Assembly (NCBI GenBank): GCA_022796475.1
Contig: JAAWIS010000032.1
Span: 1-36,122, forward strand
Reading direction: 5' to 3'
Origin: Lachnospiraceae bacterium
GTDB lineage: Bacteria; Bacillota; Clostridia; Lachnospirales; Lachnospiraceae
DNA length: 36,122 nt
Numbering within the stretch: the stretch's first letter is position 1; each line of letters begins with the position of its first letter. The notes beneath the pieces were generated by a model. The model had not been told where the DNA came from and ran no database searches. It saw only the letters and a program-made list of their open reading frames with translations. The translations under genes were made by a program, and so were the position numbers. Shown here piece by piece: positions 7,736 to 14,860 of this stretch.

Positions 7736-9130
7736 ATGAAAAAAGCAATATCTGTAACCATGGCAGCCATTATGGCCTTTTCACTGACAGCATGTACCGG
7801 GACAGTAAATGATTCGCCGGGAACAACAGCAGCACCAGACGCTGCAGCGGCAGAAACGACGAAAGCGGCATCTTCTGATTCCGGCTCAGGCGATGCACAG
7901 AAAGAAGAGAATAAAGGCGGGGAGGCTGCTTCTGGAGAAACCATTAAGATTGGTGTATTGACAGACCGTTCTTCTGTAGCAGCAGCAACAGTTACCTGGG
8001 CTGAGGCTGGAGCGATCCTGGCTTTGGAAGAAGCAAACGAAGAAGGCGGCTTAAACGGAGTACCTTTTGAGCTGGTATATCGTGATACAGCAAGTGATTC
8101 TGCTAACGTGGCACAAAAGGCTACCGAGCTGGTAAACGAAGGCTGTATCGCTATTTTAGGACCGAAATCGGATGGTGAAGCACCTACTGGTGCAACATGG
8201 GCAGAGGAGAATAAATTCCCTATGGTTACCCCATGTACCATGAATACCCGCGTTACCATTGAAAATGCTTCAAAGTATATGTTCTCCTGCGGTTATGTGG
8301 CTTGGCCGATTGCGAAAATGAATGCGAAATATGCAAAGGATCAGGGATTTGGCAGTGCATTCTTCATTGGAAACGATGGCGGAGCTTCTGGCGACAGCCG
8401 TGATTTCTTCTATCGGGAACTTGGCGACAGCTTCCAGAATTTTGGTTCTAATCAGGTATCCAGCAACTCCACAGAGTTTTCCGCTATTATTTCTTCTGTA
8501 GTAGGAAAGGATCCAGATGTGATTATCGGTGCTGTAGCAGGTCCTAACTTTGTATCTTTAGTAAACCAGGGCGGACAGTTTGGGCTTTGGGATATGTGTG
8601 ACTATTTAGGCTGGTATACTTGTGATTCTACCAATACCTCTGCATTAGCAGAAGCAGGAAACTATCCTTACGGCAAGGTTCACGGAGTTGATTTGTGGCC
8701 CTTCTGGATGGATGAGATTGAAGGCAATGCTGAGTTTGTTCAGGCTTATTCTGATATCGGCAAAAAGTATTATAACCAGGAAATTTATCCTTCTGATATG
8801 GGTTATACCTGGTATGTAGGGATTAAAGCGATTGTAGAAGCTGCCAGAACCACTCCCGATGATTTAACTCCTGAGGGAATGACGAATGCTCTGAGCAAAG
8901 TTCATTTCAGCACCATGTACGGCGATGATCTGTACTTCCGTGATTTTGACCATTTAATGGCTCATGCATACTATTATGTAACAGCAGTTGAAGATACCAC
9001 CGGAAAATGGTCGATCCCAGTAGGTGATGTATACGCTGTATATGAAGGCGATGAAATGCTGCCTTCAAAAGAAGAAGTTCAAAAGTATGCTGAGGAAAAC
9101 GGCTATGTATTCAAAGATTTGAGCCAATAA
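7736..9130 (+). CDS. Liv-type ABC transporter substrate-binding lipoprotein
   Basis: A 464-residue extracellular solute-binding lipoprotein of the branched-chain amino acid (type I, Leu/Ile/Val-binding) family. The signal peptide ends in the lipobox SLTAC with Cys20 as lipidation site, followed by a low-complexity Ala/Thr/Ser/Glu linker to about residue 68. The mature fold begins at IKIGVLTDRSS, with GCIAILGPKSDGEA and PMVTPCTMN as typical lobe-1 strands. The start is supported by AGGAGGAG 8-10 bases upstream. It precedes the two permeases and two ATPases of the same importer and follows two PEP-mutase-like enzymes. Proteins of this family also bind amides, urea and aromatic or dicarboxylic acids, so the ligand is open. 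Confidence 0.85.
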   Translation: MKKAISVTMAAIMAFSLTACTGTVNDSPGTTAAPDAAAAETTKAASSDSGSGDAQKEENKGGEAASGETIKIGVLTDRSSVAAATVTWAEAGAILALEEANEEGGLNGVPFELVYRDTASDSANVAQKATELVNEGCIAILGPKSDGEAPTGATWAEENKFPMVTPCTMNTRVTIENASKYMFSCGYVAWPIAKMNAKYAKDQGFGSAFFIGNDGGASGDSRDFFYRELGDSFQNFGSNQVSSNSTEFSAIISSVVGKDPDVIIGAVAGPNFVSLVNQGGQFGLWDMCDYLGWYTCDSTNTSALAEAGNYPYGKVHGVDLWPFWMDEIEGNAEFVQAYSDIGKKYYNQEIYPSDMGYTWYVGIKAIVEAARTTPDDLTPEGMTNALSKVHFSTMYGDDLYFRDFDHLMAHAYYYVTAVEDTTGKWSIPVGDVYAVYEGDEMLPSKEEVQKYAEENGYVFKDLSQ

Positions 9131-9199
9131 CAGCCAAAGCGGTTTTTGACAGCAGGAAGTCATTCAGGCTTTCTGCAAGATAGAAGCAACAGGCAGTCT

Positions 9200-9325
9200 G
9201 CATCCTGCAGCAAATAAGCATTCCTGTAAGCTTCCATGTTGGTGTGCCGGATACTTTGCTTGTATGCAAACCACCTTATAATGACAGGCGGATAACGGCG
9301 TGCTGCACTGGGGCTGCAGGAATGC
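9200..9325 (+). promoter_or_regulatory. Structured 220-base spacer before the permease genes
   Basis: The gap 9131-9350 holds no gene. GCTGCAGGAATGC at 9313-9325 can pair either with GCATCCTGCAGC (9200-9211, one bulge) or with GCATTCCTG (9218-9226), two alternative long-range stems. A perfect TATAAT lies at 9277-9282 with only a weak -35 (TTGCTT 9256-9261, 15-base spacer). It may uncouple permease expression from the more abundant binding protein. Confidence 0.35.
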
Positions 9326-9350
9326 ATCCAGATAAATTGAGGGTAAACAT

Positions 9351-10217
9351 ATGACAGTATCGTTCTTTTTTCAAACGTTAATATCAGGAATCAGCAATGG
9401 CATGGTTTCCTATTTGATGATTGCCGGAGTATCCCTGATTATCAGCGGTATGAATATGGTTAACTTCGGCCAGGGGGCATTTTATGTGCTTGGTACGTAT
9501 CTTACTTATACGATAGCAGCCAAAATCGGCTTTTTTCCGTCGCTGGTTCTGGTTCCGGTTATCGTTGCTGTAATCGGTTACTTTATTGAAAAAGCAACCC
9601 GGCCCCTGTTTGGCAAGGATATGCTTTATATCATGCTTCTGACCTATGGAGCAGCTTATATGCTCTGCGATATGATTGTTATGTTCTGGGGATACAGTAT
9701 CCGTCTGCTTTCCTTGCCTTCTTTCTTAAATGGCGGGGTTAAGATTTTCGGCATTAATTTCCCTGTTTATTACATTTTTGAAATTGTAATTTCCGGCATT
9801 ATAGCTGCGGCTTTCTGGTACATGATTAATAAAACCAAGCTGGGGATGCTGACCCGTGCGATTATCAGTGACCGTCCAATGGTTGCAAATCTGGGGGTTA
9901 ATGTAAACGGATTGTTCAGCATTCTGTTTATGATTGGAATTGGAATAGCCGGGCTTGGCGGAGTATTGAACGCTCCTGTAACTGGTATGAGTCCGAAAGA
10001 AGGACTGTCCGTATTCGGCAATGTTATGCCCATTCTCTGTATCGGCGGCCTGCGTAATATGGATGGATGCCTTCCGGCAGCTCTTTTAGTAGGGCTGGTA
10101 AATGCGTTCGGTGCAGTCTATCTGCCGCAGTATTATAATATTCTGCCTGCTGCGCTGATGGTTATCTGCATGTTCATTAATCCCAGAGGGATTTTTACAA
10201 AGAAGGAGGGACGTTAA
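9351..10217 (+). CDS. livH: Branched-chain amino acid-type ABC permease, LivH family
   Basis: An integral membrane permease of 288 residues with about eight hydrophobic segments, the usual size for LivH. The N-terminal half has the family pattern GISNGMVSYLMIAGVSLIIS and MNMVNFGQGAFYVLG. The cytoplasmic loop that contacts the ATPases is seen in TRAIISDRPMVANLGVNV, and the C terminus in GLRNMDGCLPAALLVGLV. It pairs with the next gene to form the transmembrane heterodimer of the importer. Only one base separates the two genes. The ribosome-binding site is GAGGG about 7 bases from the ATG. Confidence 0.85.
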   Translation: MTVSFFFQTLISGISNGMVSYLMIAGVSLIISGMNMVNFGQGAFYVLGTYLTYTIAAKIGFFPSLVLVPVIVAVIGYFIEKATRPLFGKDMLYIMLLTYGAAYMLCDMIVMFWGYSIRLLSLPSFLNGGVKIFGINFPVYYIFEIVISGIIAAAFWYMINKTKLGMLTRAIISDRPMVANLGVNVNGLFSILFMIGIGIAGLGGVLNAPVTGMSPKEGLSVFGNVMPILCIGGLRNMDGCLPAALLVGLVNAFGAVYLPQYYNILPAALMVICMFINPRGIFTKKEGR

Positions 10218-10218
10218 G

Positions 10219-11199
10219 ATGAAAGGATTTAAAACGCTCCCTAAGATTAAAAAAGACGGAATCATTGGCGGTATATTAATTATTGGAGCACTGCTTTATT
10301 CACAGTTTGCATCGGATTCTGTGCTGGACTTCATGAGCCGTACCGTAATTATGATGCTGTTTGCTTCTGCATTAAATATAATCCTTGGATTTGGCGGTTT
10401 GCGGCCTCTTGGTATGGCTACTTACTTCGGTATGGGTTCTTATGTATATGTTCTCTTGTGCGTCAGGGGCGGTTTGGATAAAACCATTGCTATTATTGGA
10501 GCTATTGTTATTTCCATGGCGATTTCCCTGTTTATCAATGTGCTTTGCTTAAGGGCGAATGACGATTTAACCTTTGCCTTTGTCAGCATGGGAATTAATA
10601 CTCTGCTTTATACCATGGTATTTAAAATTCAGTACGTAGGTTCCGATACGGGACTGACAGGAAATGTACGGCTGCCATTTGCCAGCAGTGCCAGCGGAAA
10701 TTTTTACTTAAGCTTTTTTGTAAGCGTGATCTGTATTGTCCTTATTTACTTGTTTTTCCACAGCCCCTTTGCCACTGTGTTAAAGGGCAGCCGGGATAAT
10801 ATTGAACGGCTAACTTTTGTGGGGATGAATACCATGCATGTTCGTCTGTGTGCCTGTATGGTTTCCAGCTTTTTTGTTACAATAGCGGGCATTTTGTACG
10901 CAATGCGAAATATGGGGGCATTCCCTGTTATGTTTTCCACCAATACATCTACAGAAGGGCTGATTATGTGTCTGATCGGTGGAATGTACAGCTTTTTCGG
11001 CCCTATTTTAGGGGCTGTTATTGTTACCTTTATCTCTACTCAGCTATCGATTTTAACCAATTATTACCAGTTTGTGCTGGGGTTAATTATTGTGCTGTGT
11101 GTACTCTTTCTCCAGGGCGGCCTTCTTCGCGATAAGGCCACAAAGGATCTGGGAGAGGTTTCCGGCAAAACGGCGAAAAAGGAGGTGGCGGAGAAATGA
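10219..11199 (+). CDS. livM: Branched-chain amino acid-type ABC permease, LivM family
   Basis: The second transmembrane subunit, 326 residues with 8-10 hydrophobic segments. Family signatures include LNIILGFGGLRPLGMATYFG (N-terminal half) and the coupling region FATVLKGSRDNIERLTFVGM. The C terminus ends in a charged tail. AAGGAGGG lies 8 bases before the ATG. Its stop codon overlaps the start of the first ATPase gene (ATGA), which implies translational coupling and equal stoichiometry. Confidence 0.85.
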   Translation: MKGFKTLPKIKKDGIIGGILIIGALLYSQFASDSVLDFMSRTVIMMLFASALNIILGFGGLRPLGMATYFGMGSYVYVLLCVRGGLDKTIAIIGAIVISMAISLFINVLCLRANDDLTFAFVSMGINTLLYTMVFKIQYVGSDTGLTGNVRLPFASSASGNFYLSFFVSVICIVLIYLFFHSPFATVLKGSRDNIERLTFVGMNTMHVRLCACMVSSFFVTIAGILYAMRNMGAFPVMFSTNTSTEGLIMCLIGGMYSFFGPILGAVIVTFISTQLSILTNYYQFVLGLIIVLCVLFLQGGLLRDKATKDLGEVSGKTAKKEVAEK

Positions 11200-11948
11200 G
11201 CGAACCCATTTTAAAGGTAGAAAAACTGAATCGTTTCTTCGGCGCTCTCCACGCTACCAAAGATGTTTCGTTTGAGGTAAAAGAAGGGGAAATTCGGGCA
11301 ATCATCGGACCAAACGGCGCCGGGAAAAGTACGCTTATGGATTTAATTACCAACCGTACCAAACCCTCCAGCGGCAAGGTGATTTTCAGAGGGATGGATA
11401 TTACCGGAATGGAGCCCAATAAAATCGTGCACAAAGGGATGACGAAATGCTTCCAGATCTCCAAGCTCTTTGGCAATCTTACTGTATATGAAAATGTACA
11501 GATTGCCAGGATCGAGATGAATAAAAAGACATTCAGCCTTTTTCCGGTCAGAGATACTTATCTGAAACAGGAGGTGGCCCAGTATTTGTCTTTTGTTGGT
11601 CTGGAAGATAAGATGAATGAGGTGGCTGCTTACCTTTCTTATGGAGATCAAAGACGGCTGGATATTGCTATTGCCTTAGCTATGGATCCGAAGCTGCTGA
11701 TTTTGGATGAACCTGCAGCAGGCGTTGCCAGGGAAGAAGCCTACACCTTAATGCAGCTTATCCGAAATCTGGCAGAAAAACGGAACATGACCATTATCTT
11801 TATTGAGCATGATATGGATATTGTGTTTAATTATGCTGATGTGATCTCAGTGCTCCGGGACGGAGAATTGATTGCCAGCGGAACTCCAGAGGAAATTAAG
11901 AACAATACTTATGTACAGGAGGCATATTTGGGAGGTGGCGACGTATGA
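11196..11948 (+). CDS. livG: ABC transporter ATP-binding protein, LivG family
   Basis: A 250-residue ATPase that powers the importer from the cytoplasmic face. The Walker A motif GPNGAGKST is at residues 38-46. The signature is LSYGDQRRLDIA, Walker B is LLILDEPAAGV, and the switch His is in IFIEHDMD. The sequence LSYGDQRR and the AAGV after Walker B are typical of LivG rather than LivF. It overlaps livM and livF by ATGA at both ends. Confidence 0.9.
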   Translation: MSEPILKVEKLNRFFGALHATKDVSFEVKEGEIRAIIGPNGAGKSTLMDLITNRTKPSSGKVIFRGMDITGMEPNKIVHKGMTKCFQISKLFGNLTVYENVQIARIEMNKKTFSLFPVRDTYLKQEVAQYLSFVGLEDKMNEVAAYLSYGDQRRLDIAIALAMDPKLLILDEPAAGVAREEAYTLMQLIRNLAEKRNMTIIFIEHDMDIVFNYADVISVLRDGELIASGTPEEIKNNTYVQEAYLGGGDV

Positions 11949-12658
11949 TTCTTGAATTAAAAGAAGTCCAGGGCTATTATGATAAAAGCCACATCTTAAA
12001 CGGTGTAGATCTTTCCGTGGAGCAGGGAACTTCCGTATGCCTTTTGGGCAGAAATGGTGTGGGAAAGTCTACCACCATGAAAACCATTATGGGGATGCTG
12101 AATCCGAAGGAGCACTGTAAGACAGAAGGGAGCATTCAGTTTGAGGGCAAGGAGCTGGTTGGAATGCCAAGCCATGCCATTGCGCAGCTTGGAATCGCTT
12201 ATGTGCCTCAGGGACGCCATATATTCCCTACTTTGACCACAGAAGAAAATCTGCGGGTAGCAGCAAGAACTGGCGTGGATGGCAGTGATAAATGGAATCT
12301 GGAATCAGTATACGAATTTTTTCCGCGGCTGAAGGAGCGGAGAGATTCAAAAGGAGATAAGCTTTCAGGAGGGGAAAAGCAGATGCTGGCAGTAGCCAGA
12401 GGATTGATGCAGAATCCCAAAATGATGCTTTTGGATGAGATTACAGAAGGCCTGGCGCCTATTATTGTGGATCAATTGGCAGTTATGGTTCAGAATCTGC
12501 TGGAAGAAGGGGTAACGATTCTGATAGCAGAACAGAATGTAAAATTTGCTATGAAGGTCAGCAGTGACTGTTATATTCTGGAACGGGGCAGAACGGTACA
12601 TCATGAGGCTACCAGTGAACTGACTCCGGAAACCAGAAAGCGGTATTTAGGGCTGTAG
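11945..12658 (+). CDS. livF: ABC transporter ATP-binding protein, LivF family
   Basis: The second ATPase of the importer, 237 residues. Walker A reads LLGRNGVGKST, the signature LSGGEKQMLAVAR, and Walker B MMLLDEITEGLAP, the last being typical of LivF. The start overlaps the livG stop in ATGA. It is the last gene of the operon; an intrinsic terminator follows within 60 bases. Confidence 0.9.
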   Translation: MILELKEVQGYYDKSHILNGVDLSVEQGTSVCLLGRNGVGKSTTMKTIMGMLNPKEHCKTEGSIQFEGKELVGMPSHAIAQLGIAYVPQGRHIFPTLTTEENLRVAARTGVDGSDKWNLESVYEFFPRLKERRDSKGDKLSGGEKQMLAVARGLMQNPKMMLLDEITEGLAPIIVDQLAVMVQNLLEEGVTILIAEQNVKFAMKVSSDCYILERGRTVHHEATSELTPETRKRYLGL

Positions 12659-12709
12659 AGCTAAATCGTGTTAAAAATAATCCTGAAAAGGGATGCATAA
12701 ATGCTGATA

Positions 12710-12747
12710 AAGGCTGTGGGTAAATAAGTTTACCTTCAGCCTTTTTT
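12710..12747 (+). terminator. Intrinsic terminator of the PEP-mutase/Liv operon
   Basis: AAGGCTG at 12710-12716 pairs with CAGCCTT starting at 12737, with an inner TAAA/TTTA pairing, followed by six T at 12742-12747. Confidence 0.85.
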
Positions 12748-12920
12748 GCTTTATAAGAACTTGCGTCTTATAAAGCAAAAACCCTCCGGGGGGATGCGCA
12801 CTTCGCGCTTAAGGAAACTGTCTGCTGGCGCAGACGCGCTCCGGCGCGAGAGTCCGGCAAGCCGGACTCTTTGTTCTTTATAAGAACTTGCGTCCTATAA
12901 AGCAAAAACCCTCCGGGGGA
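12748..12920. repeat. Dispersed hairpin-rich repeat, copy 1 plus a partial unit
   Basis: The element begins with a perfect 10-bp stem (12748-12757 with 12767-12776), then AAAAACCCTCCGG and four GC-rich hairpins: GCGC/GCGC near 12796-12808, GTCTGC-TGGC-GCAGAC, GCGC-TCCG-GCGC and a 10-bp stem 12849-12858/12861-12870. A second near-copy of the leading hairpin plus AAAAACCCTCCGGGGGAT follows at 12876-12921, so about 46 bases are directly repeated at both ends. A second full copy lies at 29501-29625. No coding capacity is seen. It fills most of the gap before rtcB. Confidence 0.8.
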
Positions 12921-12997
12921 TTTATAAGTTCGCAACTTTTTTTAAATGATAAATTTTTCTGTTTCCGGTAAGATATGGGAAGAAAGGATGTGAGGGT

Positions 12998-14233
12998 ATG
13001 TTTGTATTATACGAAAAAGAACAAATGAAGTTTCCGGTAAAGGTCTGGCTGGAAACGAGAGAGGATTTAGAAAGCAGTTGCATGGAGCAGGCATATCATT
13101 TGTCAAAACTGCCCTTTCTCCATAAATGGGTCTGCCTGATGCCGGATACCCATGCCGGGAAAGGGATGCCTATCGGAGGAGTAATTGCCGCAAAGGATGT
13201 GCTGATTCCCAATGCAGTAGGCGTGGATATCGGATGCGGGATGGCATATACGGAAACCAATATCCGTTTGGAAGAAGTGAAGGGAATTGTAACCGGAAAT
13301 GGAACCTTAATACAGGCAATCATCGGTGATATTATGCGGAATATTCCGGTGGGGTTTGCTCACCATAAAATGGGAATGCCCTGTTATACATTGGATCAGG
13401 CTTTCGAGGAAATGGAGCGGTATGAAAAGGACGGGGAGCTTCTTGGACAGTTAGAAGCAGGATATTTCCAGATAGGAACATTGGGAGGCGGGAACCATTT
13501 TATTGAGCTTCAGGCAGATGAAAAGGGCTTTCTATCTGTCATGCTCCATTCCGGAAGCCGGCATTTTGGCAAGTCTGTATGTGATTATTTTCATAATAAA
13601 GCCAGGATATTAAATCAGAGGTGGTACAGCCAGGTTCCGGAAGAATACCGCCTGGCCTTCCTTCCGGCAGATTCGGATGAAGGGGAGCAGTACAAAAACT
13701 GGATGAACCTTTCTATGGAGTTTGCCCGGGAAAACAGAGAGAAAATGATGCTTGCGGTAAAAGCGATAATTGAAAAATGGATTGGAAAATATACTTCTAT
13801 TTCCTTGGAATTTTCCCATGACATAAACTGCCATCATAACTATGCAGCCCTGGAAAACCACTATGGGGAAAATGTGTGGGTTCACCGGAAAGGCGCTGTC
13901 CGGGCAAGAGATGGAGAATTAGCTGTGATCCCGGGAGCAATGGGCTCTTACAGTTATGTAGTTATGGGAAAAGGGAACCCGGAAAGCTTTTGTTCTTCCT
14001 CTCATGGAGCAGGAAGGCGCTATTCCAGAAAAGGGGCAATGGCTGCATTTACCTGTGAGCAGGTAATACAGGATTTAACAAAACAGGGAGTTGTTCTTGG
14101 GAAAAAGGGAAAGGCAGATGTGGCGGAAGAAAGCCGGTTTGCTTACAAAGATATTGAAACAGTTATGGATAATCAGCAGGATCTGGTTGTTCCGGTTAAA
14201 CGGTTGAAAACAGTAGGTGTTGTAAAAGGCTGA
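12998..14233 (+). CDS. rtcB: RNA-splicing/repair ligase RtcB
   Basis: A 411-residue GTP/Mn2+-dependent ligase that joins RNA 2',3'-cyclic phosphate or 3'-phosphate ends to 5'-OH ends. All family motifs are present: MPDTHAGKG (48-56), GVDIGCGM with Asp77 and Cys80 as metal ligands, GGGNHFIE (163-170), LHSGSRH (183-189), HRKGA (296-300), PGAMGS (312-317) and the guanylylation site SSHGAGR with His336. The length fits the shorter bacterial RtcB group. The ribosome-binding region is weak (AAAGGATGTGAGGG). No RtcA, RtcR or sigma-54 promoter is seen. The gene is followed by a permuted tRNA-like RNA and a slipin gene on the same strand, an association known for RNA-repair systems. Confidence 0.95.
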   Translation: MFVLYEKEQMKFPVKVWLETREDLESSCMEQAYHLSKLPFLHKWVCLMPDTHAGKGMPIGGVIAAKDVLIPNAVGVDIGCGMAYTETNIRLEEVKGIVTGNGTLIQAIIGDIMRNIPVGFAHHKMGMPCYTLDQAFEEMERYEKDGELLGQLEAGYFQIGTLGGGNHFIELQADEKGFLSVMLHSGSRHFGKSVCDYFHNKARILNQRWYSQVPEEYRLAFLPADSDEGEQYKNWMNLSMEFARENREKMMLAVKAIIEKWIGKYTSISLEFSHDINCHHNYAALENHYGENVWVHRKGAVRARDGELAVIPGAMGSYSYVVMGKGNPESFCSSSHGAGRRYSRKGAMAAFTCEQVIQDLTKQGVVLGKKGKADVAEESRFAYKDIETVMDNQQDLVVPVKRLKTVGVVKG

Positions 14234-14351
14234 CAAAATAAATTTGGCTAAATGGCCAAAGTAAGGATATGCTCCTAAGCTTTAGGGTTTGCTTTTAGAA
14301 GCCGCCCTTGGGGTGCCGGCAGCCATGCTGCCTGGTATACCGGGCATAGCC

Positions 14352-14428
14352 TTGACACGATGTTCGCAGGTTCAAATCCTGCCCATGTTTTAGGAACATG
14401 CGTAGCTAAGTGGTATAGCAATCGTCAA
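14352..14428 (+). ncRNA. Circularly permuted tRNA-like RNA between rtcB and slipin
   Basis: Every tRNA arm is present but the order is permuted. Read 5' to 3': anticodon-stem 3' strand ACGAT (14357-14361), variable loop GTTC, T arm GCAGG-TTCAAAT-CCTGC (14366-14382), acceptor 3' strand CATGTT (14384-14389), a 5-base loop TTAGG, acceptor 5' strand AACATG (14395-14400), the U8-A9 equivalent TA (14403-14404), D arm GCTA-AGTGGTA-TAGC (14405-14419), and anticodon-stem 5' strand ATCGT (14421-14425). The T loop has the TTCRANT form and the D loop has the GG needed for the elbow contact. The helix continues outward with TTG (14352-14354) and CAA (14426-14428) across a 2-base bulge. The full transcript is probably longer (about 14290-14533). 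No normal tRNA can be drawn here. Confidence 0.8.
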
Positions 14429-14432
14429 TGTA

Positions 14433-14533
14433 TTTCTTGCTGTATGCAGGAGAAACCAAAAAAGGAAGAACCCCGGCGCCGGGCCATTAGGCATTTCGGC
14501 TGCAGCCAGCGCCGGACTGGATACCGCTTTTTT
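14433..14533 (+). ncRNA. 3' hairpins and possible terminator of the tRNA-like RNA
   Basis: TTTCT-TGC (14433-14440) pairs with GCA-GG-AGAAA (14446-14455) around TGTAT. CCGGCGC (14473-14479) pairs with GCGCCGG (14509-14515). Six T follow at 14528-14533 after a 12-base gap, so termination here is plausible but not textbook. On the 5' side, GGCAGC-CAT-GCTGCC (14318-14332) and CCTGG-TATA-CCGGG (14331-14344) overlap as alternative stems. Confidence 0.4.
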
Positions 14534-14581
14534 CAATGAAAGTTCAGCCATGCCAAGGTGAGAGGGAGGCATGACGAAATG

Positions 14582-14626
14582 ATTGTGCTGATACATTTAG
14601 CTGAAATGTAAAGGTGTCAGCACAAT
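14582..14626. other. Long bulged hairpin in the rtcB-slipin gap
   Basis: A 10-bp stem ATTGTGCTGA/TCAGCACAAT (14582-14591 with 14617-14626) encloses a 7-bp stem TACATTT/AAATGTA (14592-14598 with 14604-14610), leaving a 6-base bulge AAGGTG on one side only. A second 8-bp stem lies at 14647-14654/14663-14670. No terminator T-run follows either. Confidence 0.6.
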
Positions 14627-14689
14627 AGAAAGAGAAAAAAGCTGAAAGTCCGGCCCCTGACAGCCGGATTAGAGTGTGTCTGAAAATTC

Positions 14690-14726
14690 ATTCCCGCTCT
14701 AGGGCCGGGGAATTTCTTTTGTTTTT
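14690..14726 (+). terminator. Possible intrinsic terminator before the slipin gene
   Basis: ATTCCC (14690-14695) pairs with GGGAAT (14708-14713), followed by TTCTTTTGTTTTT. It would end the RNA unit started upstream and separate it from slipin. Confidence 0.45.
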
Positions 14727-14776
14727 GAAACCGGGGTAAAGAGGAAAGGGTTAATCGGCCAGAAGGCTGTAACCTA

Positions 14777-14785
14777 TGGTATAAA
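14777..14785 (+). promoter_or_regulatory. Possible extended -10 promoter of slipin
   Basis: TGGTATAAA at 14777-14785 fits an extended -10 (TGnTATAAT-like). No good -35 is seen. Transcription would begin near 14792, just before the regulatory stem in the leader. Confidence 0.4.
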
Positions 14786-14794
14786 ACAGAGAAC

Positions 14795-14853
14795 GATTAC
14801 CCTCAGCAGACTGTGTGTAATCTATTCTGCTGAGGGCAGCAAAAGGAGGGTAA
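14795..14853 (+). promoter_or_regulatory. Slipin leader with competing anti-SD and anti-anti-SD pairings
   Basis: CCCTCAGCAGA (14800-14810) forms an 11-bp stem with TCTGCTGAGGG (14826-14836). The same strand, TTACCCTC (14797-14804), is perfectly complementary over 8 bases to GAGGGTAA (14846-14853), which contains the ribosome-binding site of slipin. The two pairings exclude each other, and GATTAC (14795-14800) can also pair with GTAATC (14817-14822). This is the layout of a translational switch. The hairpin form, with the ribosome-binding site free, should be the more stable one. Confidence 0.5.
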
Positions 14854-14860
14854 GATAATT

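Noticed and set aside
7666-8259. 197-codon minus-strand frame opposite the binding-protein gene
   Set aside because: It is a shadow of the Ala/Thr/Ser-rich linker and signal peptide coding sequence.
12748-12920. CRISPR array
   Set aside because: There are only two partial direct repeats, they are themselves structured, and no regular spacers or cas genes exist.
12900-12997. Sigma-54 promoter for rtcB, as in E. coli
   Set aside because: No GG and GC pair with the required 10-base spacing is present, and no RtcR-like activator is nearby.
14352-14428. An ordinary tRNA gene
   Set aside because: The T arm lies 5' of the D arm and the acceptor stem is a closed hairpin, so no normal tRNA can be drawn on either strand.
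14352-14428. A classic YrlA Y RNA
   Set aside because: The topology is similar, but no Rsr/TROVE gene is seen and the neighbour is a slipin; kept only as an alternative within the call.
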